Shown: in pieces, positions 35,837 through 46,053 of the stretch
Layout: each line of letters opens with the position of its first letter
How positions within the stretch are numbered: the first letter of the stretch is position 1
Source of the DNA: Monosporascus cannonballus
Taxonomy: Eukaryota; Ascomycota; Sordariomycetes; Xylariales
Length of the DNA: 64,000 bases
Direction of reading: 5' to 3'
Assembly (NCBI GenBank): GCA_004154925.1
Contig: QJNS01000038.1
Location: forward strand, 342,229 to 406,228
Notes under the pieces: generated by a model
Database searches by the model: none
Told to the model about the DNA's origin: nothing
What the model saw: only the letters and a program-made list of their open reading frames with translations
Position numbers and translations under genes: made by a program

Positions 35837-36147
35837 ATAGGTTATACCTCCTGGTATGCTGGAAGAGCACAGCGGCAGCATAACCACTTTCTACGCTACT
35901 CGGCAATCTGGACTCTCACCAGAGCTCACTTCTATGTAATATGACTGGTAATTAAGGTCCAACTTGTCAAGAGCGTGGATTAAATCGCTGCTAGCCGGTA
36001 ACTGTTCTGCTTTTTAACACCTAGGGGGATAGTGTTCTACCTAGGTGCTTGGGATGTAGGTGACCAAGATGGTAGTAAGAATAATTAATGCACCTAATGA
36101 TGGTTTTCTGTGGCCGCAGTATCTTTGTTATTCTTCTGCCACCTTGG

Positions 36148-36280
36148 CAGACTTTGGACAAAATAATTGGGCTACCTCTAAGTAAGAAGGTGTATTATAT
36201 TCAGATATAGTTTATACAATTTTATAATTTTAAGTCTTATATACCATTCAGGCTAGCCCAACTATTTTGTCCAGAGCCTG
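36148..36280. mobile_element. MITE family M, copy 1 (133 bp)
   Basis: Terminal inverted repeats CAGACTTTGGACAAAATAAT and (rc) CAGGCTCTGGACAAAATAGT enclose an AT-rich core without coding capacity. The same ends define copy 2 at 41606-41848. No clear target duplication. Confidence 0.75.
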
Positions 36281-36544
36281 GCACTATGCATGCTAATTCG
36301 ATATCCCGAGAAGGCACGCGCAAAGACGGCCTGGTAAGTTGGAATCTTTGATACATATATACCTAGATACAACTAGCCTTGTTTGCCCCTACCTAAATTG
36401 AGGGTTCCGGCCAATAATAAGCTTGGGATCCCTCAGATCCTTCCGATTGGCACCGGGAACGGCTTGAGGCTTGGCGTTTGCGGGGTTCTGATAGGTGTCG
36501 GGTACCTACAGGACGCTATTCAGGGAGGTTGAACCGTCGAATGC

Positions 36545-36600
36545 AATTGCGTCATCGTGACCAGGACCCCATTTTAGAAGTTGTGGCTACGCCTGCTAAC
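36545..36600 (+). repeat. Dispersed coding-like repeat, copy 3
   Basis: Contains TCATCGTGACCAGGACCCC, then ATTTTAGAAGTTGTGGCTAC, aligned with copies 1 and 2; it reads HRDQDPILEVVATPA. It lies just upstream of the broken gene at 36686. Confidence 0.6.
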
Positions 36601-36685
36601 TTCTTGTTTCAAACCATCCATTTCAGAAAAATCTTTTTCTGTCCCCGCGTCTCTTCACCTTATCACCAATCTGATTCCCTCTGCA

Positions 36686-37729
36686 ATGTCGCTCGCACAC
36701 CTCGTCAGAGCTTTCTCTTTCTATTTTGCTAACTCTAGTTCTTGGTCAGATCTCTCGGGTTTTTTCGGAGACCCGCCTGCCATCGTCATGGGTGATAATG
36801 ATTGGAATCCGTCCAGCGCCCACCAACTCAATGTTGGTTTTACCCTGGCGAATATCAACGCTTTTGGTCCCATCCTATCCGATGCCCACGATGAGGGTGA
36901 CGGATTTTATATCCAGACACCCCTGACGCTTCGCGTCTACGCCATAAATCAGGAACGTTTGGCCCGTGCCCCGGAAGAAGTTCGCCAATTCTAGGAGAGA
37001 AGGCGTATTCCGCGGGCTGTGTTACAAAGGTATCGCGTTGTCGACGGCAGTGTCCAAGGCAGGGTCGAAGAAAGCCGCTCAGGACGGGTTTCTACCGCTC
37101 CGGCTCCAACCCCGCTATCCCCTCGAGAAGTCTCAGTTCCCGCCGCTAGCACTAAGGGAAAGTCTGTTGTACAGCCAGAGAACAGTTCCCTCGCTGACCA
37201 CACGGCTGACCTGGACGAGAAGCTGAAGTCTGTCTTGTCGATGACCAGTAGCATGCAGATCGGTACCGGTCCCTCCAGAGGACAGTCCGCTGTCCTCCAA
37301 TCACCCTCGGTAGGTATTCGTCTCTACATTTGGGCCGACTGTCGGTCGTTGTTTCGAATCCCGCTAACCATGGTTTCGCAGTCTTCCATTTCTGGTGTGA
37401 AGGGTCAGACCTCGTCCGTTTCCGCCCATCCCGGTCCCTCTGGATCCCCCTCTATGCCCTTCGGAGGACAGTCCGCTGTCCCCCCACCTCCGGCAAGCAA
37501 TATCATTTTTTTTTCGCAAGTTGATTTACTTTTTAACGGAAGTGGTTAGGTCGAAAGGAATAAGTTCGGCGATATTCCAAACCCTGCGACCCAGGCAAAA
37601 AGAAGAAGACTAGCTGCGAACAGGGCTTTTAGACAGAGATCTCCTGAACGGGCAGAGAGAGTATTGGGTGAGAAAGACAGACGATGGAAGGCGGAACGAC
37701 AGAAACAGTCGGCAGGTAAACACAATTAG
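36686..37729 (+). pseudogene. Unknown gene with one nonsense codon, three-exon structure
   Basis: Reading from ATG 36686 (MSLAHLVRAF), one frame continues to a stop at 37727-37729. A TAG at 36992-36994 (RQF-stop-ERRR) would be CAG before RIP. A 72-bp GTAGGT...CGCAG intron (about 37311-37382) fits well and happens to be stop-free. A second likely intron of 57 bp starts with GC rather than GT (GCAAGC at about 37493) and ends TTAG at 37549, which removes the other in-frame TAG. The first part has balanced composition (VMGDNDWNPSSAHQLNVGF, then YAINQERLARAPEEV). The C-terminal part is Pro/Ser-rich, with a repeated GQSAV motif, and ends in a Lys/Arg-rich stretch like the basic region of a transcription factor. 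No family recognised; it could instead be a shorter gene ending at 36994. Confidence 0.4.
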
Positions 37730-39511
37730 TGAGAGGATGGTTCAGCATTGCGAAGACACGCCTCTCAATCTAACGTACGGTTCAGATGAGGGCGTGACAC
37801 ATTGGCGGGACCGGCCGTAGCTTGCCTGCGGGCACGTATTTGCGTATAAATCAATCTTCGCAACGCCTATATAGCTGAACATGACTTCTTGCAGGTGCTT
37901 TTTGGTCTCGTGTAAAGCCACACACACCCTCCGCCACGCCTATCACGTGTTACTCTGTGCGCATGGCTTCTTGCAATCTCTGTCATCCCGACCGCTAAAA
38001 ATCCCGGTTAAAATATAGAAGCCCGCAATGTCCCAGAGCAAAGCTGGCGTAATAGAAGGTCTTCCGTTGCTGGACGTTGGTCAGTCCGCGGACACGGAGT
38101 AATGTGGAGATCTCAGGGGCATCGCCCCGCCCCCTAGCCAATAGGGGGTTGCGAGGGGTTATGGGCGCGTTCCGATGATATGTGGGCTTTCCGGCGCCGC
38201 TCCAGGCCCTAGCATCCGCGTCTTTACTGTACCTCATCCGCAGGAAGCCGCTTCTCTGGTCCTTATGATATACAGGTCTTGCTCTAGCCAGTAACAAGGA
38301 GAAATGGATATGAACTGGGGAATGCTTCAGAGCATCGTGGTACAACCAAGGATTTGGACAGTAGGACTTGACGTCGGTGACGTCGCCCAGAAATATCTCA
38401 GTAAAGATTACGCACGAGGCCTATTTGGACGAGCGTATAAACGAAGGATCTTACCACATTTCTACGAACTTAATCTACGAGCCTCTCTAGAATGACCTTT
38501 ATTCACTAGCCGTGTTCTAACCGGGATGGAGCCTAGCGAGGCCATACCATTCTGTTCCGTACCTGGCTGTCTCCCCCTTAAGCCTCGAGTTATTACAAGA
38601 CTGAAACTCCATCCTCATCGGACAGGGTGCCACGAGGATTGCCTACGCAATAATCAGTGGAAGCGTCCCTTGAGCTACAGCCACCGGAGTGATAATCCAC
38701 TGCCGAAGCAGGGAGGAAGCCGAGGCGGTGGATCCCGAAGGAAGAACTCATTTGGCTCACATCTGCTATCTCCAGCGCCTCGGCCGTGAGACGCTACGAG
38801 CAGTCTCCGAGGAGCGGGCACCCGTAATGGATGGGAAGAAGCAAGTTGTTCTTAACACGGCTGACGATTGAACTACCTAGCGGACATCCCTATCCGGTTT
38901 ATCGCCTGTCTTGTCTCGCCGAAAGCCAGTTTCCCGACTAGCAGATTCGTCGAGGGGCTCTGAGACGTTGATGAGCCTGGGGGGTGGAGGCCTGGGGAAG
39001 TGTATCGATGAAGAGGCCTTGTTTCTGAAGACCGGCGCCCATCGCGTATGGGGCTTGGTTTCTCCTTTAGGATACCGTAGAACCTTGTTGTGATTGCATT
39101 TTTCAGAAGTACTGGTCATATTCTACGAATGGTCAAAAGGCGTCAGCAGCAACATTTCTCAGTAACAACCGACTGGCCCGCTGTCTTAACATGTAAGAGG
39201 CAGTGGATGTCCCTGTGTCTTATTGGCTCATTTCATGGCGATTACCAGAACCTTTGATCTACCCGGGGAAAATTGTTAAACTAACGTCTTGTGGTCGTTC
39301 GTAGAGTAGCTCTTAATACTTACCTTCTAACCGACACGCTACCTAGCTCATCAAACTCGGTCTCAGCATGATTTTGGAGGATTTATATTAAGCCTGCGCG
39401 ACAGTAATGTGCAAGCAGTCGCGGTATAACTCGGGCGAACCATCTTGCAGCTGACAGAGCAGTTGCCTCACCCGCCACGCCCCTATTCACATACTTGCGC
39501 GCCATACTCGG
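37730..39511. other. Intergenic, no supported gene
   Basis: Open frames such as 37995-38345 minus, 38304-38495 plus and 38526-38789 plus lack domains and splice context. Around 37770-37800 a frame reads NLTYGSDEGV and shares TCTAACGTAC with the end of the cutinase gene, a weak hint of a decayed duplicate. Confidence 0.4.
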
Positions 39512-40829
39512 TCACTCATTCTTCTTCCTCTTCCTCTCCAAGCCCTCGGCCATGGCCACCGCCACGTCGTCGACGTCGAGGCCCCTCTTCCTCCTCCCAG
39601 TCTTCTCTTCGCCTAGCACGGTGTCTTCGGCCACGGCGCGGTAGACGCCAGCAGTGCCGAGGAAGGTGTCGGGCGCGAATCCGCCCTCCTCCTCGAACGT
39701 GAGCGCAATCTCCTCCATCTCGCGCACCCAGCGGTAGGCCTTGGGCGGCATGCCGACGACGGAGCGCTCGGCCGCCGCTAGGTGCTGGGGCAGGCGCTCG
39801 CGCATCTCGCGCCGCAGGTCGTCCAGCACGCCGAGGCGGTGCGCCGTCGTGAAGGACTGGATCGCCAGGGCCGTGAACCCCTTGCTCGTGCTCGCGAAGC
39901 ACACTGTGTTGGTAGCGGACTGGAGTCAGTACCTCGCTCTCTTAACCGCTCCTCATTCTTTCTCTCCCTGTTCCCCTTCTACTGGATATATGACTGGGCA
40001 AGAATTGACTTATAGTGAGACATGGCTCGTGCATCACGAATATGTACTGGGAAGATTGAGGAAACGCAAGATATAAGTATAGAAGATGCTTACTCTTCAG
40101 CCCGCTAGCGGCGCCGATCGAAGGGCCGATGTGCCGCATGTTGAGCGCGCGGAACAACGTCTCGCCGTACCCGGGGATGTCGGAGAGCTTGTGCGGCCCC
40201 GACGTCGGCATGCCCGGCACGCTCCACTCCTCCCTCCGAGCAGTGTCAGATGAGGAAGACGAGCCGGACTTCGCCGCAGGCGGTCGGCCTAAGATGCACC
40301 CGTCGACGAACCGCACGGGCGCGCGCGACTTCTCGACCAGCGCCGCGATGCTCTTCACCGTCGACGGCGCCACGGCGTTCAGGTCGGCGAAGTAGAGGGG
40401 CTCGCCCTCGCTCCTCCTCCGCCCCGACGGGCCCGCCAGCGCCAGCGCGTCGGCGATCCGCTGCGCTGTGGCGGCGGCGTCGCGCGGGGGCACGACGGAC
40501 AGGACGACGGAACAGGCGTCCGCCAAGTCCTCGTCCGACTCGAAGATCTCGACCTGCGCGTTCTTGGCCCTCTCGACAGTGTCGCTGCTATACTTGCGAA
40601 GTTTATTTGGTAAGTAAGGGCACACACAGAGCCCGTGGAGGCTTAATCAACTACGTAGTCCAGGTTCTTTCTGTGATTGTGGATATGTGTGCTGGCTGGC
40701 TGGGCTGGCTGACCTTCGGCCGCTGCAGTTCGTGGCCACGGAGAACCCGTTGGCGACTAGCAACTTTGCGATTCCCACGCCCATGTCGCCAATGGACAGG
40801 ATGCCGATCTTGGCGAGAGGGGACGCCAT
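39512..40829 (-). CDS. NAD(P)-binding 6-phosphogluconate dehydrogenase-like protein (DUF1932 type)
   Basis: Exons 40829-40714, 40587-40094, 39903-39512 with introns of 126 and 190 bp; 333 residues. The N-terminus is a Rossmann dinucleotide site (KIGILSIGDMGVGIAKLL; one Gly of the usual G-x-G-x-x-G is Ser) followed by TNCSGRSSDTVERA, matching the NAD-binding domain of 6-phosphogluconate/beta-hydroxyacid dehydrogenases. The middle has SVVPPRDA and the FVDGCILG block. The last exon, from MCFASTSKGFTALAI, matches the all-helical C-terminal domain often called DUF1932. It is likely a cytosolic hydroxyacid oxidoreductase; substrate not predictable. It is distinct from the true 6PGDH at 62969, which lies in the same window by coincidence. 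Confidence 0.85.
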
Positions 40830-41605
40830 GGCGACAGAAGCTCAATGGGCTCGTGATATCACAATATTGCAGCGGAGCTCTCACTCGCGTCGAGCGTTGA
40901 AGTCAACACAATCGGTTCATGCGGGAGGAGTAAGGCAAGTAGAGGAGCTGAGTTCGGTGGCGGATGCCGGGATGCCGGCCACTTTCCCATAACTGCGAGC
41001 TCCATAAGCGATAAGAGCCTTGAGATGATGCGCACTCAGCTGAGCATGCTTCACATTTTTCACACATTCTATATAAGAGCCAAGGAGGGATCCCTTTTTT
41101 AAAGGGTTTGATTGATGCGTCTTTATTCTCAAAGCGTAGCGTTCCTAAGTCTGCCTACAACTACCTAAGTACTTACTCGGCACAACGGATTGGAAGACGA
41201 ACAGACTGTCAGCTTAAACCACCTGATCTCAACCCTTACAGCCATCTTTCCTAATACGATCCTTTCCATTGATCCATTGACAATCCTAGAGTACTGTAAT
41301 GGAAACATTCCCCACCCGTTGCTAAATCGAAGGACGATTTTGTATTTCAGACCATAGCTTTTTCTTCCGAGACGCAACTATTCATCCGATTTGCACGCCC
41401 GCGGGGCTAAGTTAAAGGGAAGCGGGATAACTCAAACGGCCGATTCCTGCGGGTACGGGACGCTCTCGTGGCACACCTAAATCGCCGGCTATGTACCAAC
41501 AAAGTATATAGAGCAACTATAGGTAGCAATGAGCGTGCTTGAAACGAAAAGCATGTGGACGGGCCGGCCCAAATCTGGCCTTGGGCGTCTGGAGACTTTC
41601 CTGCT
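40830..41605. other. Intergenic, no gene found
   Basis: The upstream side of the oxidoreductase gene, GC-normal. Short open frames only, none supported. Confidence 0.5.
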
Positions 41606-41848
41606 CAGGCTCTGGACAAAATAATCGGGCTACCCTTCAAGGTATTCAGGAGTTATATTATGGGAATTGAATAATCCATGTCCGACTAGCGTCGATAAAG
41701 GTTATTTAATATGAATAACAAAAATCCCCTGTAGTTATTCGATTTTACCGGCAGTAATTGCCGTAGGTATTTAATATGAAGATATAATGGTGATTAGGTG
41801 CTGTACACCTTCAGAGTCAGGTGACCCAGCAATTGTGTCCAGAGCCTG
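41606..41848. mobile_element. MITE family M, copy 2 (243 bp)
   Basis: Ends CAGGCTCTGGACAAAATAAT and (rc) CAGGCTCTGGACACAATTG match copy 1. Flanked by CTGCT on both sides (41601-41605 and 41849-41853), a possible 5-bp target duplication. Internally AT-rich and non-coding, and longer than copy 1. Confidence 0.78.
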
Positions 41849-41853
41849 CTGCT

Positions 41854-42706
41854 CTAGTTGCGATTCGAGTATGCCTTTCGCCGTATCTTCCGCAACCCAA
41901 AAAGCTTCCGAGGCATGTGTCGTCCCATGTATGAATCTATCCGGATGACGAAGGCTAGATCTCACATGTATGATTGCCATTCGGGGGTTTCATAAATTCC
42001 TGATACCCGGACCTAGCTTGTGGAACATGGCCCAATCAGCTTCCCGTTCATGTTATTAGTTCACATTCCAAGTTCCATCTACTGGCACTAGAGGTAATCC
42101 ATATGGTCCATCGGCATGACACATCGCCTGGGGAACTTTTCGACAACGTCGCTAGTCGTAGGTAGGGAAGTGGGTGGTTAAACTCGCTCGGCGTGTTTTA
42201 GGACAAGATAAACCCACCGATACAGCATCCATCCGTCTCCGAGAGTTCTACGTGTGCAGATAGGTAGATTGGCTTTCTGTTCAATCACGCCTCGTCAACG
42301 TTGCTTGATATAAGTACTGGGGGCTTCTGATGTAATGGTTCAACGAAACATAAACGTCGCGCTACTTGATGCTCCCATCTGGGCTACGCTCATCTCCAAC
42401 TTCCCCACTGTGCTGATTTCAATATTTCGACTCTTTACTTACCTGTGTAGAGAACAATCTATCAAGTTGGTATGGAGAGAGATTCTACATAGTACTTACA
42501 TGGAAACCTCGTTGCCACCCTTCTGACCTATTCGACTCCGGCGACCATCTACCTAACCGGCACTGTATTCCGTGCACTTGAATAACGGAGTGACGGGACT
42601 AATTCCCTACCTACCGGTGCGTTATATATAGCTAGAAGCTCCTCATCTCGCGTACCAGGGACGTTATGAGGGATTGATCACGTCGCTCGAAGGAAACAAA
42701 CAAACA
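41854..42706. other. Intergenic / P450 promoter region
   Basis: No gene supported. The last 100 bp before the P450 start are GC-normal, with a TATATA-like GTTATATATAG near 42622, a plausible core promoter. Confidence 0.45.
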
Positions 42707-44603
42707 ATGCCGTCAATACCGTGGCGAGCCATCTCGCTCATATCGCTCGCCTCGGCATACGTCTTCGTGTCGCGCGAGCGGCAGTGGTCGGCATGGCAAC
42801 TGCTCAGCACCTTCGCCACGACCTGGGCTTTCCAGGTCGTGTGCTGGGCCGTCTGGGCCGTGCTACTCTGGCCCAGGTACTTCTCGCCGCTGCGGGACCT
42901 GCCCGAGCCGTCGGGCAATTCGTTCCTCTTCGGCCAGTTCCACAGGATTAGGACGGAGCCGTCGGGCGTCCCTCACCGGGAGTGGTAACATCCCCATCCC
43001 TTCTCCTCCTTCCGCCGCGTGCGGGACATCTTGCTAAGAAACAGCAACCAGGGCCAAGACGATCCCGAACGACGGGCTGATCCGCTACCTCGGGCCGTTC
43101 AACCAGGAGCGGCTGCTCGTCACGAACCCGAAGACGCTGTCCGAGGTGCTGGTCACCCGCAGCTACGACTTCGTCAAGCCGGCCGACGTCCAGTACGCGC
43201 TGAGCCGCATCCTCGGGGTCGGAGTCCTGGTCGCCGAGGGGGGCGAGCACCGGTTCCAGCGGAAGATGCTCATGCCCGCCTTCGCGTTTAGGCACGTCAA
43301 GGACCTCTACCCGGTCTTCTGGGACAAGGGCCGCGAGGTCGTCGAGGCCATGGCGGAGCACATCATCGTGAGGGGCTCCTCCTCCTCCTCTTCCCCGCCC
43401 CCGGAGCAGACGGACCCCGAGAGGAAGGGGGGAAGGAACTCGGCGGTCATCGAGGTCGGCGACTGGGCCTCCCGGGCCACGCTCGACATCATCGGCGTGG
43501 CGGGGCTCGGCAAGGACTTCGGCGCGATCCGGGACCCGGACACGGAGCTCAGCCGGACCTACCGCAGCCTCTTCAGCCCAAGCAAGCAGGCGTGGCGCCT
43601 CGCGGTGCTGACGCTGCTGCTGCCCAACTGGCTCGTCGCCCGCATCCCGGTCAAGCGCAACGACGACATCACCTCGGCTGCCGGCTACATCCGGTCCGTG
43701 TGCCGGGACCTGATCCGCGAGAAGCGCGAGAAGATGCAAGCGGCACTCAACAGCGGCGCGGGAAAGGAGGGGAAACCGGCCGGCGCCGGCGCCGCTCCCG
43801 ACGTCGACATCCTCTCGGTGGCGCTCGAGTCGGGCGCCTTCAGCGACGAGAACCTCGTCGACCAGCTCATGACGTTCCTGGCGGCGGGCCACGAGACGAC
43901 GGCGACGGCCATGACGTGGGCCGTGTACCTGCTGGCGCGGCACCCGGACGTGCAGTCGCGGCTGCGGCGCGAGGTCCGCGAGCACCTGCCGTCGCCGGCC
44001 GCCGGCGCCGCGGACCCCGACTCCGCGACGGTCTCCAGCGCCGAGATCGACCGCCTGCCCTACCTCAACGCCGTGTGCAGCGAGGTGCTGCGGCACTTCG
44101 CGCCGGTGCCGCTGACGCTGCGGGAGGCCGGGCCCGGCGCGACGATCCGCGGCCGCCGCGTCCCGGCCGGCACGCGCGTCGTCCTCGCGCCGTGGGCGAC
44201 CAACCGGGACCCGGCGCTCTGGGGCGAGGACGCCGACGAGTTCCGGCCGGAGAGGTGGCTGCAGGGCCAGGGCCAGGGCCAGGGCCAGGGGGGCAGGACG
44301 ACGACCGCCGACGACCGCGACCACCACGACGGCGCCGCCGAAGGCAAGAGGCACGGCAGCGGCGGCGGCGCCTCGAGCAACTACGCCTTCCTGACGTTCC
44401 TGCACGGGCCGCGCAGCTGCATCGGGCAGGCGTTCGCGCGGGCCGAGTTCGCGTGCCTGCTCGCGTGCTGGGTGGGGCGGTTCGAGTTCGCGCTGCGCGA
44501 CGAGGCGGAGCGCGACGAGCGCAACATCTCGATCAAGGGCGGCGCCACCGCGAAGCCCGAGACGGGCATGTACGTGCACGCTACGTTGGTGGACGGGTGG
44601 TGA
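42707..44603 (+). CDS. Cytochrome P450 monooxygenase
   Basis: Exons 42707-42984 and 43052-44603, one 67-bp intron; 609 residues. The start is the ATG at 42707 (MPSIPWRA). Two hydrophobic N-terminal segments (about residues 6-19 and 27-50) would anchor it in the endoplasmic reticulum. P450 hallmarks are complete: I-helix AAGHETT (370-376), ExxR E437-R440 in SEVLR, FRPERW (490-495), and the heme loop FLHGPRSCIGQ with Cys549 as the iron ligand. It uses NADPH-P450 reductase electrons to oxidise an unknown hydrophobic substrate. A ~40-residue low-complexity insert (GQ repeats, then Asp/His/Gly-rich) lies between PERW and the heme loop, encoded partly by a 6-bp tandem repeat GGGCCA at 44263-44290. 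No biosynthetic gene cluster surrounds it. Family-level assignment needs a tree. Confidence 0.95.
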
Positions 44604-46053
44604 GGTTGGCACAAGGTTAGGGCTCGGGTTAAGGTTACAAAGGGGGGCCGCGGGCGCATAACACATATATCTGCCCGACTGTTACGGCATTGGCGCCAAC
44701 GGGTGGATGCTGCACACCCCGTATAGGACCACTTTAGGATTCAAGTCCGTTGGGACATGGCTCTAGTGGCGGAGTAGTCCCCATAGTTGCCGCGACACCG
44801 ACTGCCAAAAGAGAGCACAAGCCGTAACTAGAGCGGTGACAGCATTGCCCACACACACAAGGGGAACCGCATTGTTTCGGTTGTTAATCTTTTTAATTGG
44901 TCGTTACCTCTTTTCTTAGGTACAGGTCAGAGATACATTTGCTAGTTACGGCTGTGCTCTTTTGGTAGTCCGGCGGATAGTTGCTTTGTGAGTTAGAAAC
45001 GTAGGTGATGATAATGCAACTGTTGTTAGTATAGGATAATAATATGTACATGGTAACACGGTCTTTTACAGTATGCATGTGGATGTTTTCTTATTTTAGA
45101 TTCTTGTGTTCCCGCAGCCCTCTTCCTTGCAAATCCTACCGCCAAAACTCCCGTGACTGGTGTCAACTACCTGATAATCAGTCTGAGATCAAAGGAGTTG
45201 ATGAACTGCTGGCCCGATAGCCTTCCAGGTGGTCCAACCACCAATGCTTCTCCCTCGAATGTCCTCGAGCCAACCTAGACACGGCTTACCAATGGCCATC
45301 AGTTCTCTACTCCAGTCAAACAAACCAAATTCACGAGAATTCTTCGGCAGTACCAGGAGTAATCGGCTCAAAAACGAGTCCCTTAGGGTTCGATCGGTAA
45401 AGCTATGTCTCTATATGTATCCGGCCCCTATTCCAAAAGAAGTTACACGTATAGATCCAGATCTCGGTCCGTCTGTCTAAGCGTAGCAGCGGCGGCAGCA
45501 TTCGGAGGCCCCCGTCCAATCCATGGCTGTGGCTGACTGCCTTGAGCTTGAGATAGTAGGGCCCGCCATCAATCGAGTGGCTATCTATCAACATGCTCTT
45601 TAGTTCTACCGCCCACTCTCTTTCTCTGGGTGCGGGCCTTTCGATACGTCTTTCCCGGTCTCGCTCTCCGTTCGGCTGATACGAGACGAATGAGCTTTTC
45701 TTTTTATTTCCGGCCGGGTTTCTGACGAGACGCCGTGTCTGGCTTAGCCAAGCGGGAAGAGCGTGACTTCCTCGATACGAATCGGTGCCCGCCCTCTAGA
45801 GTCTACAGGACCAAACCCATTTTCCCCCACCACCTATTACTCAAAGCTGACGCGGGAGCGAATAGGACGGCGCTCTATACCTGCTTCCCACAGACTATGT
45901 AGTCGACCAACGCCTTCGGGAGTTCACGTGACTCCGCCAAATGCCGCCGAACTTGAGAAATCTATGACGAGGGGGTAGAGAAAGTTAGTCGTACTAGATA
46001 AAATATGTACCACAGGAGCTAATACCCAAGGATTCTGCTCCACCTCCCAGGTG
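44604..46053. other. Intergenic, no gene found
   Basis: Contains short chance frames only (for example 45229-45480 plus). The two neighbouring genes converge here, so it holds both 3' untranslated regions and terminators, which are not individually recognisable. Confidence 0.5.

Noticed and set aside
43592..44620. 342-codon frame in the +1 frame of the P450
   Set aside because: Arg/Gly/Ala-rich shadow of the P450 reading frame.
42948..44666. 572-codon open frame antisense to the P450
   Set aside because: Ala/Arg/Val/Pro-rich product of GC-rich third codon positions opposite a clear P450; no domains.
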